64,000 nucleotides of DNA from Amycolatopsis thermophila. GTDB lineage: Bacteria > Actinomycetota > Actinomycetes > Mycobacteriales > Pseudonocardiaceae. Each line of letters opens with the position of its first letter. Position 1 is the first letter of the stretch. A program made the position numbers and the translations under genes. Of this stretch, positions 18,655-27,307 are shown in pieces. The stretch is taken from the NCBI RefSeq assembly GCF_030814215.1, contig NZ_JAUSUT010000001.1, positions 4,340,001 through 4,404,000 on the forward strand, given 5' to 3'. Below the pieces are notes generated by a model. That model made no database searches. It was not told the origin of the DNA and was given only the letters and a program-made list of their open reading frames with translations.

Positions 18655-19976
18655 GATCGCCCCGCCCGGTCGGGCCGCGCACGCTCGCCGAACGCGCGGC
18701 GGCCGCCCGGGGCATGCGCGCCGCGCTCGCCCGCGGTGACCTGTCCCGGGTGGTGCTGCTGGTGCCCGACCCGCACGCCCGGTTCGCCGCGGTCGAGCTG
18801 TCCGGGCGGTTCCTCGCCGAGGAGGTCCTCGCGTCCGGGTACGGGGTGTGCACCTACGTGTTCGCGTGGGACCCGCCGCGGGAGGCGCTGCCGGTGGCCG
18901 CGGACAGCCCGCTCGCGCGGTACGTCGACGGCTACGGCGACCTGCGGATGCGGCCGGACCTGGCGACGGTGACCGCGTTGCCGGACGGGCTGACCGGCAT
19001 CGTGTGCGACGTCGAATGGCCCGGCGGCGAACCGGCGCGAGCCGCGCCGCGGCAAGCCCTGACCGAGCAGCTGGCCGCGCTGGAGGCGACGGGGTTCGTA
19101 CCCTCGGCCGGTCTCGAGCACGAGGTCGTGTTCAGCGACTCCGGCGGTCCGCTGACCGGGCACGGCGTCGACTACGCCGTCGGCGGGACCGAGCGCATGC
19201 GGCCGCTGCTGCGTGACCTGCGGGCGGCGCTCGACGCGTCCGGACTGGGGGTGGAATCGGCGCGCGCCGAATGCCACCCCGGCCAGTACGAGATCGTGCT
19301 GCGGCACCGGGACGCGCTCGCCGCGTGCGACGACGCCCTGCTGCAGCAGCTCGTCGTGCGGTCGGTGGCTGCCGAGCACGGCGTCCGGGCGAGCTACCTG
19401 GCCGCTCCCGAAGCCGGCCAGGGCAACTCGTGCCACGTGCACCTGTCGCTGGCGACGACGGCCGGCGCTCCCGTGTCCGGCGAGGGGACCGAGCTGTCAC
19501 CGGTGATGGCGTCGTTCCTGGCCGGGGTGCTGCGCGACGCGGCGGCGCTGACGCCGGTCTGGGCGCCGACCTGGAACAGCTACGTCCGGCTGCGCACCGC
19601 GCCGTTCTCCCCGCGCGAGCTGCGGTGGGGCGTCGACGACCGCACGTCGTCGGTGCGCGTCGCGGGCCGGGACGGCTCGCTGCGGCTGGAGTTCCGGTTC
19701 GCCGGCGCCGACGCGCAGCCGCACCTGGTGCTCGCCGCGCTGCTGGCCGCGGGCCGGGCCGGGATCGAGGAGGGGCTGCCCCTGCCACCGCCGGGCGTGG
19801 TGCTGGGGTCGTTGCCGGGGGCGCCGTGGGAGGCGCTGGCCGGGCTGGACCGCGTCGCGAAGCTGCTCGGCGACGAGGTCGCGGCTCAGCAGGAAGCGCT
19901 GCTGCGGGCGGAACTGGACGCCGGGTGCGAGACGGTCACGGACTGGCAGCGCCGGCGGGGCGCCTTGCGGGCATGA
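18651..19976 (+). CDS. Glutamine-synthetase-fold amide ligase in siderophore operon
   Basis: 441 aa, GTG at 18651 overlapping the IucA/IucC stop. All GS catalytic signatures are present: metal ligands E156-H-E158, ECHPGQYE (207-214), GNSCHVHLSL (His262/264 region), NSYVRLR, WGVDDR (326-331) and RLEFRFAGADAQPHL. The typical adenylylation loop of GlnA is absent. It is therefore closer to gamma-glutamyl-polyamine or gamma-glutamyl-amide ligases (PuuA, GlnA3/GlnA4 types) than to housekeeping GlnA. Its tight coupling to decarboxylase, hydroxylase and synthetase genes suggests that it acylates the diamine intermediate, perhaps with glutamate. This role is inference. Confidence 0.82.
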   Translation: MRSPRPVGPRTLAERAAAARGMRAALARGDLSRVVLLVPDPHARFAAVELSGRFLAEEVLASGYGVCTYVFAWDPPREALPVAADSPLARYVDGYGDLRMRPDLATVTALPDGLTGIVCDVEWPGGEPARAAPRQALTEQLAALEATGFVPSAGLEHEVVFSDSGGPLTGHGVDYAVGGTERMRPLLRDLRAALDASGLGVESARAECHPGQYEIVLRHRDALAACDDALLQQLVVRSVAAEHGVRASYLAAPEAGQGNSCHVHLSLATTAGAPVSGEGTELSPVMASFLAGVLRDAAALTPVWAPTWNSYVRLRTAPFSPRELRWGVDDRTSSVRVAGRDGSLRLEFRFAGADAQPHLVLAALLAAGRAGIEEGLPLPPPGVVLGSLPGAPWEALAGLDRVAKLLGDEVAAQQEALLRAELDAGCETVTDWQRRRGALRA

Positions 19977-21171
19977 CCGGAATCGACGGCGGGCGCGTCT
20001 TCTGGCGGGGGATCGCGAAGGCCAGCAACAGCGCGACGCCGACCAGGACGTAGGTGGCGGCGGAGAGCTGTTCGAGGAACGTCCAGTCGCGGTGCACGAC
20101 CGGGAAGTCCGTCTTCGGCAGGCTGTGGAACGGCGCGAGGACGAAGAACACCGCGGTCAGCACGCCCCACGCGAGCCACGCCGCGGCCAGCCAGGAGCGC
20201 TCCTCCGCGCGGCGGACCGCGATGCCCAGCATCACCAGCAGTGCCGGGACCACCCACACGTAGTAGTGCGACCACGAGGTGGGGGAGACCAGCAGCGCGA
20301 GCCCGGCGTTGGCCATCAGCGCGAGCGCCGGCTCGGCGCGGCGCATCGCGTTCCCGACCAGCGCCAGCAGCCCGAGCACCAGGACGATCCAGACGGCCTT
20401 CTCGGCCGCGCCGGTCAGCCCGGTCCGCACGATGACCGCCTCGATGGCCTGGTTCGTCGCGAACGCCGTGCCGCTGACGCCGCCGCCGCTCAGGCCGCCC
20501 TTGAACCAGTAGGTGATCGACCCGTCGAAGTCGGCGATGAACCCGATGACCGACGCCACCGCGAACGTGATGCCCGAGGTGATCGCCGCGCGGAAGTCGC
20601 GGCGGATCAGGAAGTACAGGATGAACGCGGCCGGGGTCAGTTTGATCGCCGCGGCCAGCCCGATGCCGAACCCGCGCGGCCAGACGGTGCGGCCGGCCAG
20701 GCAGTCGATGCTCACCAGGGCCATCATGATGATGCTGACCTGCCCGAAGCCGAACGTCTGGCTCACCGGTTCCAGGAAGACGCTCGCCGGCAGCCCGATG
20801 GAGGCGACCGCGACACCCCCCGCCCGCCCGAGCGACGGGCGCACGGCGCGCGCGACCAGGTACAGCGTGACGCCCAGGGCCAGCCCGTTCAGGATGTACA
20901 GGGTCACCACGGAGGCGTCCCACGGCAGCATCGCCAGCGGCGACAGCAGCACCGCGGCGAACGGCGGGTACACGAACGGCAGTTGCGCACCGTTCCCGAC
21001 CGGCGGCAGGGTGCCGTACATGTCCTTGCCGTCCCACCACGCCTGCACGCCGTAGCGGTACACCTCCAGGTCGATCTGGGGGCGGGTGGGCAGGTAGTGC
21101 ATCATCCCCTGCACGGCGAAGAACAGCCACACCGCACACGGCACCGGCACCAGCCACAGGTATTTGCGCAT
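19936..21171 (-). CDS. DUF2029/GT87 mannosyltransferase-like membrane protein
   Basis: 411 aa with about 9-10 membrane segments. DLEVYRYGVQAWWDGKDMYG contains the acidic loop residue expected for the GT-C catalytic site; FVYPPFAAVLLSPLAMLPW, AAAIKLTPAAFILYFLIRRDFR and SPTSWSHYYVWVVPALL are family blocks. Likely a polyprenyl-phosphomannose-dependent transferase acting outside the membrane in glycolipid synthesis. It converges on the siderophore operon and its last 41 bp overlap the GS-like gene. It is a paralogue of the gene at the left window edge. Confidence 0.86.
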   Translation of the reverse strand: MRKYLWLVPVPCAVWLFFAVQGMMHYLPTRPQIDLEVYRYGVQAWWDGKDMYGTLPPVGNGAQLPFVYPPFAAVLLSPLAMLPWDASVVTLYILNGLALGVTLYLVARAVRPSLGRAGGVAVASIGLPASVFLEPVSQTFGFGQVSIIMMALVSIDCLAGRTVWPRGFGIGLAAAIKLTPAAFILYFLIRRDFRAAITSGITFAVASVIGFIADFDGSITYWFKGGLSGGGVSGTAFATNQAIEAVIVRTGLTGAAEKAVWIVLVLGLLALVGNAMRRAEPALALMANAGLALLVSPTSWSHYYVWVVPALLVMLGIAVRRAEERSWLAAAWLAWGVLTAVFFVLAPFHSLPKTDFPVVHRDWTFLEQLSAATYVLVGVALLLAFAIPRQKTRPPSIPVMPARRPAGAASP

Positions 21172-21204
21172 CGCGACCTACTGTAGAGATTCGGTAACGC
21201 CGGC

Positions 21205-22020
21205 TCACGCCGCCCTGCGGTGTACCCGCCGGTAGGCCGACGGAGGTGTCCCGCACAGCTCGACGAACGCCTGCCGCAACGTCTCGGCCGAGCTGAACCC
21301 GCAGCGCCGCGCGACGGCGGACAGCGGCAGGTCCGAGGTGGCGAGCAGCTGGGACGCGACCTCGGTGCGGGCGCGCTGGACGAACCGGCCCGGCGGGGTC
21401 CCGACGTGCTCCCGGAACAGCCTCGTCAGCTGCCGCGCGCTCAAACCCGCCCGCCTGGCCAGCGTTTCGGTCGACAAATCGCCGTCCGGGTGGCCGGTGA
21501 TGTGGGCGACGAGGTCGGCCACCACGCGGTGCTCGGGCGGGGGAGCGGTGAGGAACATGCTGACCTGCGCCTGGTTCCCCGGCCGCTGCAGGTAGGTGAC
21601 CAGCGAACGGGCCACCTCGCGCGCCATCGTCGGACCGTGGTCCGCCTCGACGAACGACAGCGTCAGGTCCCGCCCGCTCGTCACGCCCGTGGCCGTGTGC
21701 ACGTTGCCGTCCTGGACGAACAGCGGCGCCGGGTCGATGGTCACCTCGGGGTACTGCCGGGCCAGCACGCCCGCCCACATCCAGTGCGTCGTCGCCCGCC
21801 GCCCGTTGAGCAGCCCCGCCGCGGCGAGCACCGAAGCCCCCGTGCACACCGACGCGACCCGCCTGGCCGTCGCGGCGACCCGGCGGACGTGGGTGGTGAG
21901 CCGGACGTCCGCGGCGGCGCGCTCGTGCCCGAAGCCGCCCCCCACGATCAGGGTGTCGATCGGCCCCCGGATCCGGTCGAGCCGTCCCTGCGCGGCCCCC
22001 TCGTACCCGACGAACACCAT
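21205..22020 (-). CDS. GlxA-type DJ-1/AraC transcription regulator with internal deletion
   Basis: 271 aa if started at the ATG at 22020. The C-terminal 110 residues form an AraC HTH pair (LSTETLARRAGLSARQLTRLFREHVG, LPLSAVARRCGFSSAETLRQAFVELCGTPPSAYRR). The DJ-1/PfpI half has SVCTGASVLAAAGLL with its Cys. The usual start HRVVFVGYEGAELLDIAC... is cut: here MVFVGYEGA jumps directly to LDRIRGPIDTLIVGGG, so about 45-50 residues are missing in frame. The reading frame also continues upstream without a good start. The protein may be folded poorly or be non-functional. Confidence 0.72.
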   Translation of the reverse strand: MVFVGYEGAAQGRLDRIRGPIDTLIVGGGFGHERAAADVRLTTHVRRVAATARRVASVCTGASVLAAAGLLNGRRATTHWMWAGVLARQYPEVTIDPAPLFVQDGNVHTATGVTSGRDLTLSFVEADHGPTMAREVARSLVTYLQRPGNQAQVSMFLTAPPPEHRVVADLVAHITGHPDGDLSTETLARRAGLSARQLTRLFREHVGTPPGRFVQRARTEVASQLLATSDLPLSAVARRCGFSSAETLRQAFVELCGTPPSAYRRVHRRAA

Positions 22021-22102
22021 GCGGCGCAGGTACCCGTCCCCTCCGCCGCGGTTCCCAGGTTCTCGGACATGGCCCGTGTCGGTGCCGCCGCTTCCCGGCA
22101 AC

Positions 22103-22789
22103 GTGCCCGGCCGGAAGACGATTGCTTTCGTGCTGTACCCGGGGCTGACGGTGGTGGATCTCGTCGGTCCGCTCCAGGTGCTGTCCGCGCTGCCGGCGGC
22201 GGACCCGTCCTTCGAGACGGTGGTGGCCGCGTCCCTGGAGCCGGGTCGCCACGGACACCGCCGCGTCGCTGGTCGCGGACCGCACGTTCGACGAGGTGCC
22301 GTCGCCGTACGCGGTGGTGGTGCCCGGCGGGCCGGCCGGAACGATGCGCGCCCTGGCCGATCAGCGCCTGGCGGAGTACGGGCGGGCGGTGGCAGCGCCG
22401 GCGTCGGTGCGCCCGAGCTCGCTGATCCTCGGCGCGGCCGGTCTGCTGACGGGCCGGAAGGCGACGACGCACTGGGCGTTCCTGGAGACGCTGCGCGAGT
22501 ACGGTGCCGTGCCGGTCAAGCGCCGCTGGGTGGACCACGGCGGGATACTGACCGCCGCGGGTGTCGCCGCGGGCATCGACATGGCGCTCCACCTGGCGGC
22601 CCGCTTCGCCGGCGAGGACATTGCGAGGTCCTGCAGTTCGGCATCGAGTACGACCCCGACCCCCCGTTCGGCGGCCTCGACTGGGCGGCCGCGCCACGCG
22701 AGCGGTTCCGGGGCCTGTCCGGAACCGCCCTGCGGGACGGACTCGCGTCCGAGCCCTCGCTGCGGGCCCGCCTGGCCGCGCGGCTGTGA
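22103..22789 (+). pseudogene. DJ-1/PfpI (isonitrile-hydratase-like) gene with two frameshifts
   Basis: Three reading-frame segments join into one protein: 22103-22245 (KTIAFVLYPGLTVVDLVGPLQV), about 22246-22626 in a second frame (VATDTAASLVADRTFDEV, VVVPGGPAGTMRAL, GRKATTHWAFLETLR) and 22627-22789 back in the first frame (EVLQFGIEYDPDPPFGGLDW). The first junction needs +1 and the second -1. In addition the nucleophile segment, SVCTGSLIL in relatives, reads SVRPSSLIL, so the Cys is gone. Start uncertain (GTG 22076 or 22103). Head-to-head with the damaged regulator. Confidence 0.78.
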
Positions 22790-22916
22790 TCTCGCGGTGG
22801 GACCGCTGGGGGTCAGCCCCACCGTTTCCCCAGGTCGAGTTGATGGGGGACCCCGCTACCGGCGCGTGTGCGGTCCGTAATAAGCTATGCCCCGTCGCCA
22901 CCACGGTGGTGATGGC

Positions 22917-22991
<75 letters not shown>

Positions 22992-22995
22992 CGGC

Positions 22996-23029
22996 AGCGG
23001 CCCGTTTACCCAGGTAGACGGGCCGCTTT
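22996..23029 (+). terminator. Terminator after tRNA-Pro, supplied by the element
   Basis: AGCGGCCCGT (22996-23005) pairs with ACGGGCCGCT (23018-23027) around TTTACCCAGGTAG, followed by TTTC. The chromosomal terminator now lies beyond attR at 34851. Confidence 0.75.
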
Positions 23030-23105
23030 CGTCTTTCTGCCCGAGAACCGCCCCGGTGCATGCCACATTCATGCCACACGGGGCGGTTCTCGTTGTTGGA
23101 CGTTG

Positions 23106-24311
23106 CTACGCCGCTCGCTTGTCCAGGGCCGCGGTCCGCCGGAGATCGAGCACGTCGGCGACCTCGTCCAGCCGGTCCGGGAACAGGTGCCCGTAGATGT
23201 TCAGCGTCATGGCCGCGTCGGCGTGCCCAAGCATCTGCTGGAGCACCTTGACGTCCGCACCGGCTGCAATCGCGAGCGACGCCGCGGTGTGGCGGAGCTT
23301 GTGCGGGGTCAGGCCCTCAACACCGAGCTTGGCCTCCTTCACCGCCGCGTTGAACTCCCGGACTCGCCAGTTGTTCGCCCGAAGTGAGTGCCCGCGCGCG
23401 GTGCGGAAGATCAGCTCGTTGGCCGGCCGGTTCCCCATGACCCGGCGCAGCTCGGGGACCAGGGACGCGGGGATCGGCACCGTGCGCCGCTTGCCCGTCT
23501 TCGGCAGGCCTTCATGCTGGACGCCGTTGACCTCGTAGAAGGTCGTCGCGACCCGGACCCGCCGCTTGTCGAGGTCCACCCGGCCGATGCGCAGAGCGGC
23601 AGCCTCACCCCACCGAAGGCCGGTGTAGGACAGGAGCAGGATCAAGGCCCGGTTGACGGCCGCCGAGGCGGTCGGCACGCCGTACTTGGTCGTAAGACCG
23701 CCCGCGGCGTCGGCGAGCTTCTCGATCTGCTCGTAACTCAGGTAGACGTGCTCGTTCTCGGGTCGGATGGGGAGCTTGACCCCGCGGGCCGGGTTGACCT
23801 GCAAGCGGCGGGGCACGCACCACTCCAGGACCATCGCGAGTACGCGGTAGGCATGCCGGGTCTGCGACGGGCCGAGCCCGCTGCCTTCCTCCGACTTCGG
23901 CTTGAGCAGCGCAGCCACCCACGTGGCGATGTCCTCGCGGTCCACCGCGTGCAACTGCATGTCGCCCCAGCGGGGAATGACGTGGTTGTCGAGGATGCCC
24001 CGATACTTCCACCACGTGGACTTCTTGAGGTCGTGGCGGGACTCCAACCACTTCTCCGCCATGTCGCCGACCGTCACCTTGCTGGCGGCCGGGTCGACGT
24101 AGGTGCCCGCGTTGAGGTCCGCTTCCAGCTCGGTCCGCCGGGCCTCAGCACGGGCCTTGCTCGGCGCGACCTCCGAACGGAGCTTGCCCGCCCGGTCGTA
24201 GTACTGCACGAGCCACCGCGACGGCGGTTGCCGCCCCTTGGCCTTGGCCCGTTTGACCGCCTCCTGGTAGTCCTTCTTCTTCGTACGGTCGTAGACCCAT
24301 GCGCGAGCCAT
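23106..24311 (-). CDS. int: Tyrosine recombinase (integrase) of the AICE
   Basis: 401 aa, ATG at 24311 overlapping the xis stop (TGATG). An AP2-like N-terminal arm-binding domain (SRWLVQYYDRAGKLRSEVAPSKARAEARRTELEAD), a SAM-like core-binding domain (VGDMAEKWLESRHDLKKSTWWKYR) and a catalytic domain with Arg in SYTGLRWGEAAAL, HKLRHTAASLA, the GHADAAMT His and the Tyr nucleophile in TLNIYGHLFPD. All RHRH/Y residues are visible. It should integrate and, with Xis, excise the element at the tRNA-Pro site. Confidence 0.94.
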   Translation of the reverse strand: MARAWVYDRTKKKDYQEAVKRAKAKGRQPPSRWLVQYYDRAGKLRSEVAPSKARAEARRTELEADLNAGTYVDPAASKVTVGDMAEKWLESRHDLKKSTWWKYRGILDNHVIPRWGDMQLHAVDREDIATWVAALLKPKSEEGSGLGPSQTRHAYRVLAMVLEWCVPRRLQVNPARGVKLPIRPENEHVYLSYEQIEKLADAAGGLTTKYGVPTASAAVNRALILLLSYTGLRWGEAAALRIGRVDLDKRRVRVATTFYEVNGVQHEGLPKTGKRRTVPIPASLVPELRRVMGNRPANELIFRTARGHSLRANNWRVREFNAAVKEAKLGVEGLTPHKLRHTAASLAIAAGADVKVLQQMLGHADAAMTLNIYGHLFPDRLDEVADVLDLRRTAALDKRAA

Positions 24312-24487
24312 CAGGCCACCCCCTGCTGTTCGACCCAGGCGTCCACGTCCTCTGGGCGGTAGCGCACGTACTTGCCGATCCGCCGGCCTTGCGGCCCGTA
24401 GCCCTTGGTGCGCCACTGGTAGAGCGTGCCCTTGGGGACGCCGAGGTAGTCGGCCAGGTCCTCGATGGACAGGAGCTTGCGGGTCAC
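24311..24487 (-). CDS. xis: Excisionase (MerR-like HTH, 58 aa)
   Basis: 58 aa from a GTG at 24487 with AGGAGG 7 nt upstream. The translation holds LLSIEDLADYLGVPKGTLYQ and ends RPEDVDAWVEQQGVA, the helix-turn-helix/excisionase family (DUF6/HTH_17). The start overlaps the Rep stop (GTGA) and the stop overlaps the integrase start (TGATG), so rep-xis-int are translationally coupled. It bends attachment-site DNA for excision. Confidence 0.9.
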   Translation of the reverse strand: MTRKLLSIEDLADYLGVPKGTLYQWRTKGYGPQGRRIGKYVRYRPEDVDAWVEQQGVA

Positions 24488-25824
24488 GGCTTGTCCTCCT
24501 TTTTGGTCGCACGGTTGTCGCGTTTGCGCTGGTAGATGGCTTCGGCGAGTTCACGTTCGGCGTCGTCCGCGTGGCCGTTGCCGGTGTAGTTCCAGTGGTT
24601 GACCACGACCACCGAGCCGGGCTCGACGCCGAGGGCATGCAGGGCGGTGTGCTGCTGGAAGGCGCGGCGGTTACCACGGAGCTGGGTGAAGGTCAGCGAA
24701 TAGCGCTGGCTCTTGGTCAGGAAGTGACCGCGGAAGCCGAGCATGTGCGCCCAGCGGCGGAGGAACGCGAGGTCGTCGTTGCCGCCGAGCTGCCAGGCCG
24801 CGCGGATCATCCGCTTGTGGTGGGGGTGCACGTCGAGGTGGTCGATGTGGCGTTCGGAGTGCACCCGCCGGTCCGGGGTCTCGCTGGTGGAGGTGCCCTT
24901 CGTGGCGTACTTGGCGATGTAGCCGGCCAGCGCCTGATCAGTGAGGTTGCCGTGCCGGTCCTCGACCTGGTCGGGTCGGTGGATCACGCGGATGTCGAGT
25001 TGCTGACCCCAGGTGAACGTGTGCTCCTCGGTCCGGCCGTCGAGGTCGAGCGTCTTGGTGACCTGCGCGGTCTGCGCGGCGGCGCGGACGGCATGCTCCA
25101 GCAGGTCGGCGTCGGCCCAGGCCGGGGCCGGGTCGTGGGGACCGTCGGGGCCGTCGAGGCGGATCACGGCGTGGAAGTGGACGAGTCCGCGGCGCTGGTA
25201 CTCGGCGACCTTGGCGTACGACAGCCGGGCGTGCTGCGAGAAGTCCTTGACCCGCAGGCCGGCCGCGGTGGCCAGCTCCCGGCGCAGCCGGATGGTGAAG
25301 CGGTGCCACAGCTCCCCCGCGTGGCCCTGCCACAGCACCGCACCGCGGTAGTCGTAGGCGTCCGGGTCGATCGCGGTACCCAGGCGGGGGTCGTCGGGGT
25401 GGTGGAAGGTGCCGCACGAGCACGGCCGAGGCTTGCCATGCCGAGTCGTCGGCCGGGTGTGGACCGCGCCGAAACTCGGAGCGGTCAGTGTGACGAACAG
25501 CCGCGGCCTGTCCGCGACGTCGGTGGGGATGGTTTTGCCTCCGGCGACTCCGGCGCGGATGAGCTGGAAGGCGTCCCCGGCGTAGCGGTCGGAGCAGGCC
25601 GGGCACACCGAGGCGCGACGGTTGCCGCAGGGGGCGTAGATCGTCCCGGCATGCCGGTCGAGCACCGTGCCGGTGGAGCGGTCGATGAGCTTGCGGAAGC
25701 CGGAGAGGTGGACGGGTTTGAGGCATCCGCCGGTGGCCTCCACTCGTGCCCGCCAGGTGCGGTAGTCGGGTGCGCGAAGGCGGTGCTGGATGCGTGTAGC
25801 CAGGTCGGTGACCTCAGCGTTCAC
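24484..25824 (-). CDS. RepSA-type replication initiator
   Basis: 446 aa. A cysteine-rich N-terminal zinc-like segment (CGNRRASVCPACSDRYAGDAFQL, then PCSCGTFHH) precedes the catalytic core with RRGLVHFHAVIRLDG (metal-binding HxH) and GYIAKYATKG (candidate nicking Tyr). These are the signatures of the pSAM2/pIJ101-like replication initiator family. It nicks the element's origin and starts rolling-circle replication after excision. The last bases overlap xis, so replication and excision proteins are made together. Confidence 0.88.
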   Translation of the reverse strand: MNAEVTDLATRIQHRLRAPDYRTWRARVEATGGCLKPVHLSGFRKLIDRSTGTVLDRHAGTIYAPCGNRRASVCPACSDRYAGDAFQLIRAGVAGGKTIPTDVADRPRLFVTLTAPSFGAVHTRPTTRHGKPRPCSCGTFHHPDDPRLGTAIDPDAYDYRGAVLWQGHAGELWHRFTIRLRRELATAAGLRVKDFSQHARLSYAKVAEYQRRGLVHFHAVIRLDGPDGPHDPAPAWADADLLEHAVRAAAQTAQVTKTLDLDGRTEEHTFTWGQQLDIRVIHRPDQVEDRHGNLTDQALAGYIAKYATKGTSTSETPDRRVHSERHIDHLDVHPHHKRMIRAAWQLGGNDDLAFLRRWAHMLGFRGHFLTKSQRYSLTFTQLRGNRRAFQQHTALHALGVEPGSVVVVNHWNYTGNGHADDAERELAEAIYQRKRDNRATKKEDKP

Positions 25825-25861
25825 GAAAATGCCTCCTTGTCGTGCAGGGGGTGGAACGAGG

Positions 25862-25909
25862 GCGAGGGACGAGCCGACCGGTGGGGATGTCCGGCGGCCC
25901 GTCCCTCGC
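25862..25909. repeat. 10-bp inverted repeat upstream of rep
   Basis: GCGAGGGACG (25862-25871) and CGTCCCTCGC (25900-25909) are perfect inverted repeats with a 28-nt loop, between the DUF2637 and rep genes. It could be an attenuator or part of the replication origin. No U-tract is visible on the coding strand. Confidence 0.5.
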
Positions 25910-25943
25910 AGGGATGCGCGGAGCGGGAGGTGCTCTGCGCGGG

Positions 25944-26657
25944 TCAGGTGGTGACGGGGTGGTGGTTGACGCTGGTGTTCAGCTCGTCCAGCAGGGCGGT
26001 AAGCATCGCGTCGGGCAGTTTCACCGCGCCCGACAGGTCATCGGCGGTGACCGGGCGGCCAGCGCTGTGGGCGGTTGCGGTGGTGCGGGTGACCGACTCA
26101 CGCAGCCCGGCCGGCAGTTTCGCCAGTGTCGATCCCCGCGCGGGTGGCGGGAGTGGACGCGGAGGCGGGGCCGGGGTGGTGGTCGGTACGGGTGCCGTCG
26201 TGGTTTCCGGTAGGGGCGTGGCCGGTGGTTCGGCCGGGGTGCTGGTGGCGGCGGGAGCGGGTGTGCGGCGCATGAGGAGCTTGACCACGACCAGGAAGCC
26301 GAGGGCGGGCATCGCGGCCAAGAGCCAGCCGCCGGGGGTGGGTTCGGCCAGGGCGACCTGGGCGGTCATCTGAATGCCGAATCCGGCTACCAGGACGACC
26401 ATCGGGAACGTGATCCTGCGGGTGTTGCCGGCGTGGTGGTCGCGGCGGACCTCGAACCCGGCCACGATGGCGATGCCCTCGATGACCACGGCGTCGGCCC
26501 AGGCGAGCCACCCGGTTTGTCCGTGGTGGACGGCCCAGTCGTGGGTGTGGGTGAACCCGGCGGCCGCGCCGATCCCGCCCAGCACCACGGTTACCAGCAC
26601 CCGCACCACCTCCACGAGACGAGTGCCGGTCCCCTTGAGGCTGTCCACCTTGGACAC
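25944..26657 (-). CDS. DUF2637 membrane protein of the AICE
   Basis: 237 aa from a GTG at 26657 with AAAGGAG upstream. Four predicted membrane segments: VRVLVTVVLGGIGAAAGF, WADAVVIEGIAIVAGFEV, ITFPMVVLVAGFGIQMTA and GWLLAAMPALGFLVVVKLL. A Pro/Thr-rich linker (PATPLPETTTAPVPTTTPAP) leads to a soluble C-terminal region of about 60 residues. DUF2637 proteins are regular companions of Tra in Streptomyces plasmids and AICEs and may act like Spd proteins in spreading between hyphal compartments; this role is inferred. Confidence 0.8.
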   Translation of the reverse strand: MSKVDSLKGTGTRLVEVVRVLVTVVLGGIGAAAGFTHTHDWAVHHGQTGWLAWADAVVIEGIAIVAGFEVRRDHHAGNTRRITFPMVVLVAGFGIQMTAQVALAEPTPGGWLLAAMPALGFLVVVKLLMRRTPAPAATSTPAEPPATPLPETTTAPVPTTTPAPPPRPLPPPARGSTLAKLPAGLRESVTRTTATAHSAGRPVTADDLSGAVKLPDAMLTALLDELNTSVNHHPVTT

Positions 26658-26673
26658 GGTGGTTCTCCTTTCG

Positions 26674-27066
26674 TCAGTAGGGCTTGAGCGCGGACCAGCG
26701 AGCGAGCAGGTTCCTGCCCTGCCTGGTGAGCCGCAGCGGCGAGACCGGCCGCCGGACCACTCCGTGCAGGCACGAGACCGTTTCGCGGGCGGGGCACCGT
26801 TCGACGTAGCGGCCCTGGAGGAGGGCGTGCACGGCGTCTTCGTCGCCCGCGATCCGCACCCGGTCGGTGTCCTCGAACAACACCACCCGGTCGGAGTCGT
26901 CCAGCAGCCCATACCGGCCGTCCTGCACCTCCGCCAGCACGTCCTGAGCCAATGCCGGGCTCATGACCGCCTTCGAGCGCTTACGCGGTCGCGGTGGCGG
27001 ACAGGGCCGCGACGGGGCCGGGGCCTCGGTGGCCGGTGTGGTGAACAGCTCGAACTCGTCTTCCAT
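26674..27066 (-). CDS. AICE protein of unknown function, 130 aa
   Basis: 130 aa from an ATG at 27066 that overlaps the preceding stop (TGATG). The N-terminal 35 residues are acidic then Pro/Arg-rich (RPCPPPRPRKRSK). The remainder, ALAQDVLAEVQDGRYGLLDD and a C-terminal VRRPVSPLRLTRQGRNLLARW, could be a small winged-helix-like domain. No family recognised. It lies between two membrane protein genes in the transfer operon. Confidence 0.65.
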   Translation of the reverse strand: MEDEFELFTTPATEAPAPSRPCPPPRPRKRSKAVMSPALAQDVLAEVQDGRYGLLDDSDRVVLFEDTDRVRIAGDEDAVHALLQGRYVERCPARETVSCLHGVVRRPVSPLRLTRQGRNLLARWSALKPY

Positions 27067-27305
27067 CACGGCCTCCGGTCCGGCCGACCGGTGACCCATT
27101 CGTTGACCTCGTGCCGGTAGCCGGTGCCGTGTGCTCGCCACTCCCGGTACAGCCCGACCGTGATGACGGCCCAGATCGCGAGGGTGAGGGCGGCGGCGAG
27201 GGCGAAGGGCCAGAACCCGTGGATCAGGGCGCGTTCGATGAGCAGGGCGATGAAGGCGAGGCCGGTGATTTTGGTCCAGGACCACAGGAACCGCAGCGTG
27301 ATCAT
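27066..27305 (-). CDS. Small two-span membrane protein of the AICE
   Basis: 79 aa, ATG at 27305 with AAGGAG 9 nt upstream. Membrane segments are about TKITGLAFIALLIERALI and FWPFALAAALTLAIWAVITVGLY, and the tail is charged (YREWRAHGTGYRHEVNEW). Small Spd-like membrane proteins occur at this position in related elements, where they help plasmid spread. Coupled to the next gene by TGATG. Confidence 0.65.
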   Translation of the reverse strand: MITLRFLWSWTKITGLAFIALLIERALIHGFWPFALAAALTLAIWAVITVGLYREWRAHGTGYRHEVNEWVTGRPDRRP

Positions 27306-27307
27306 GA

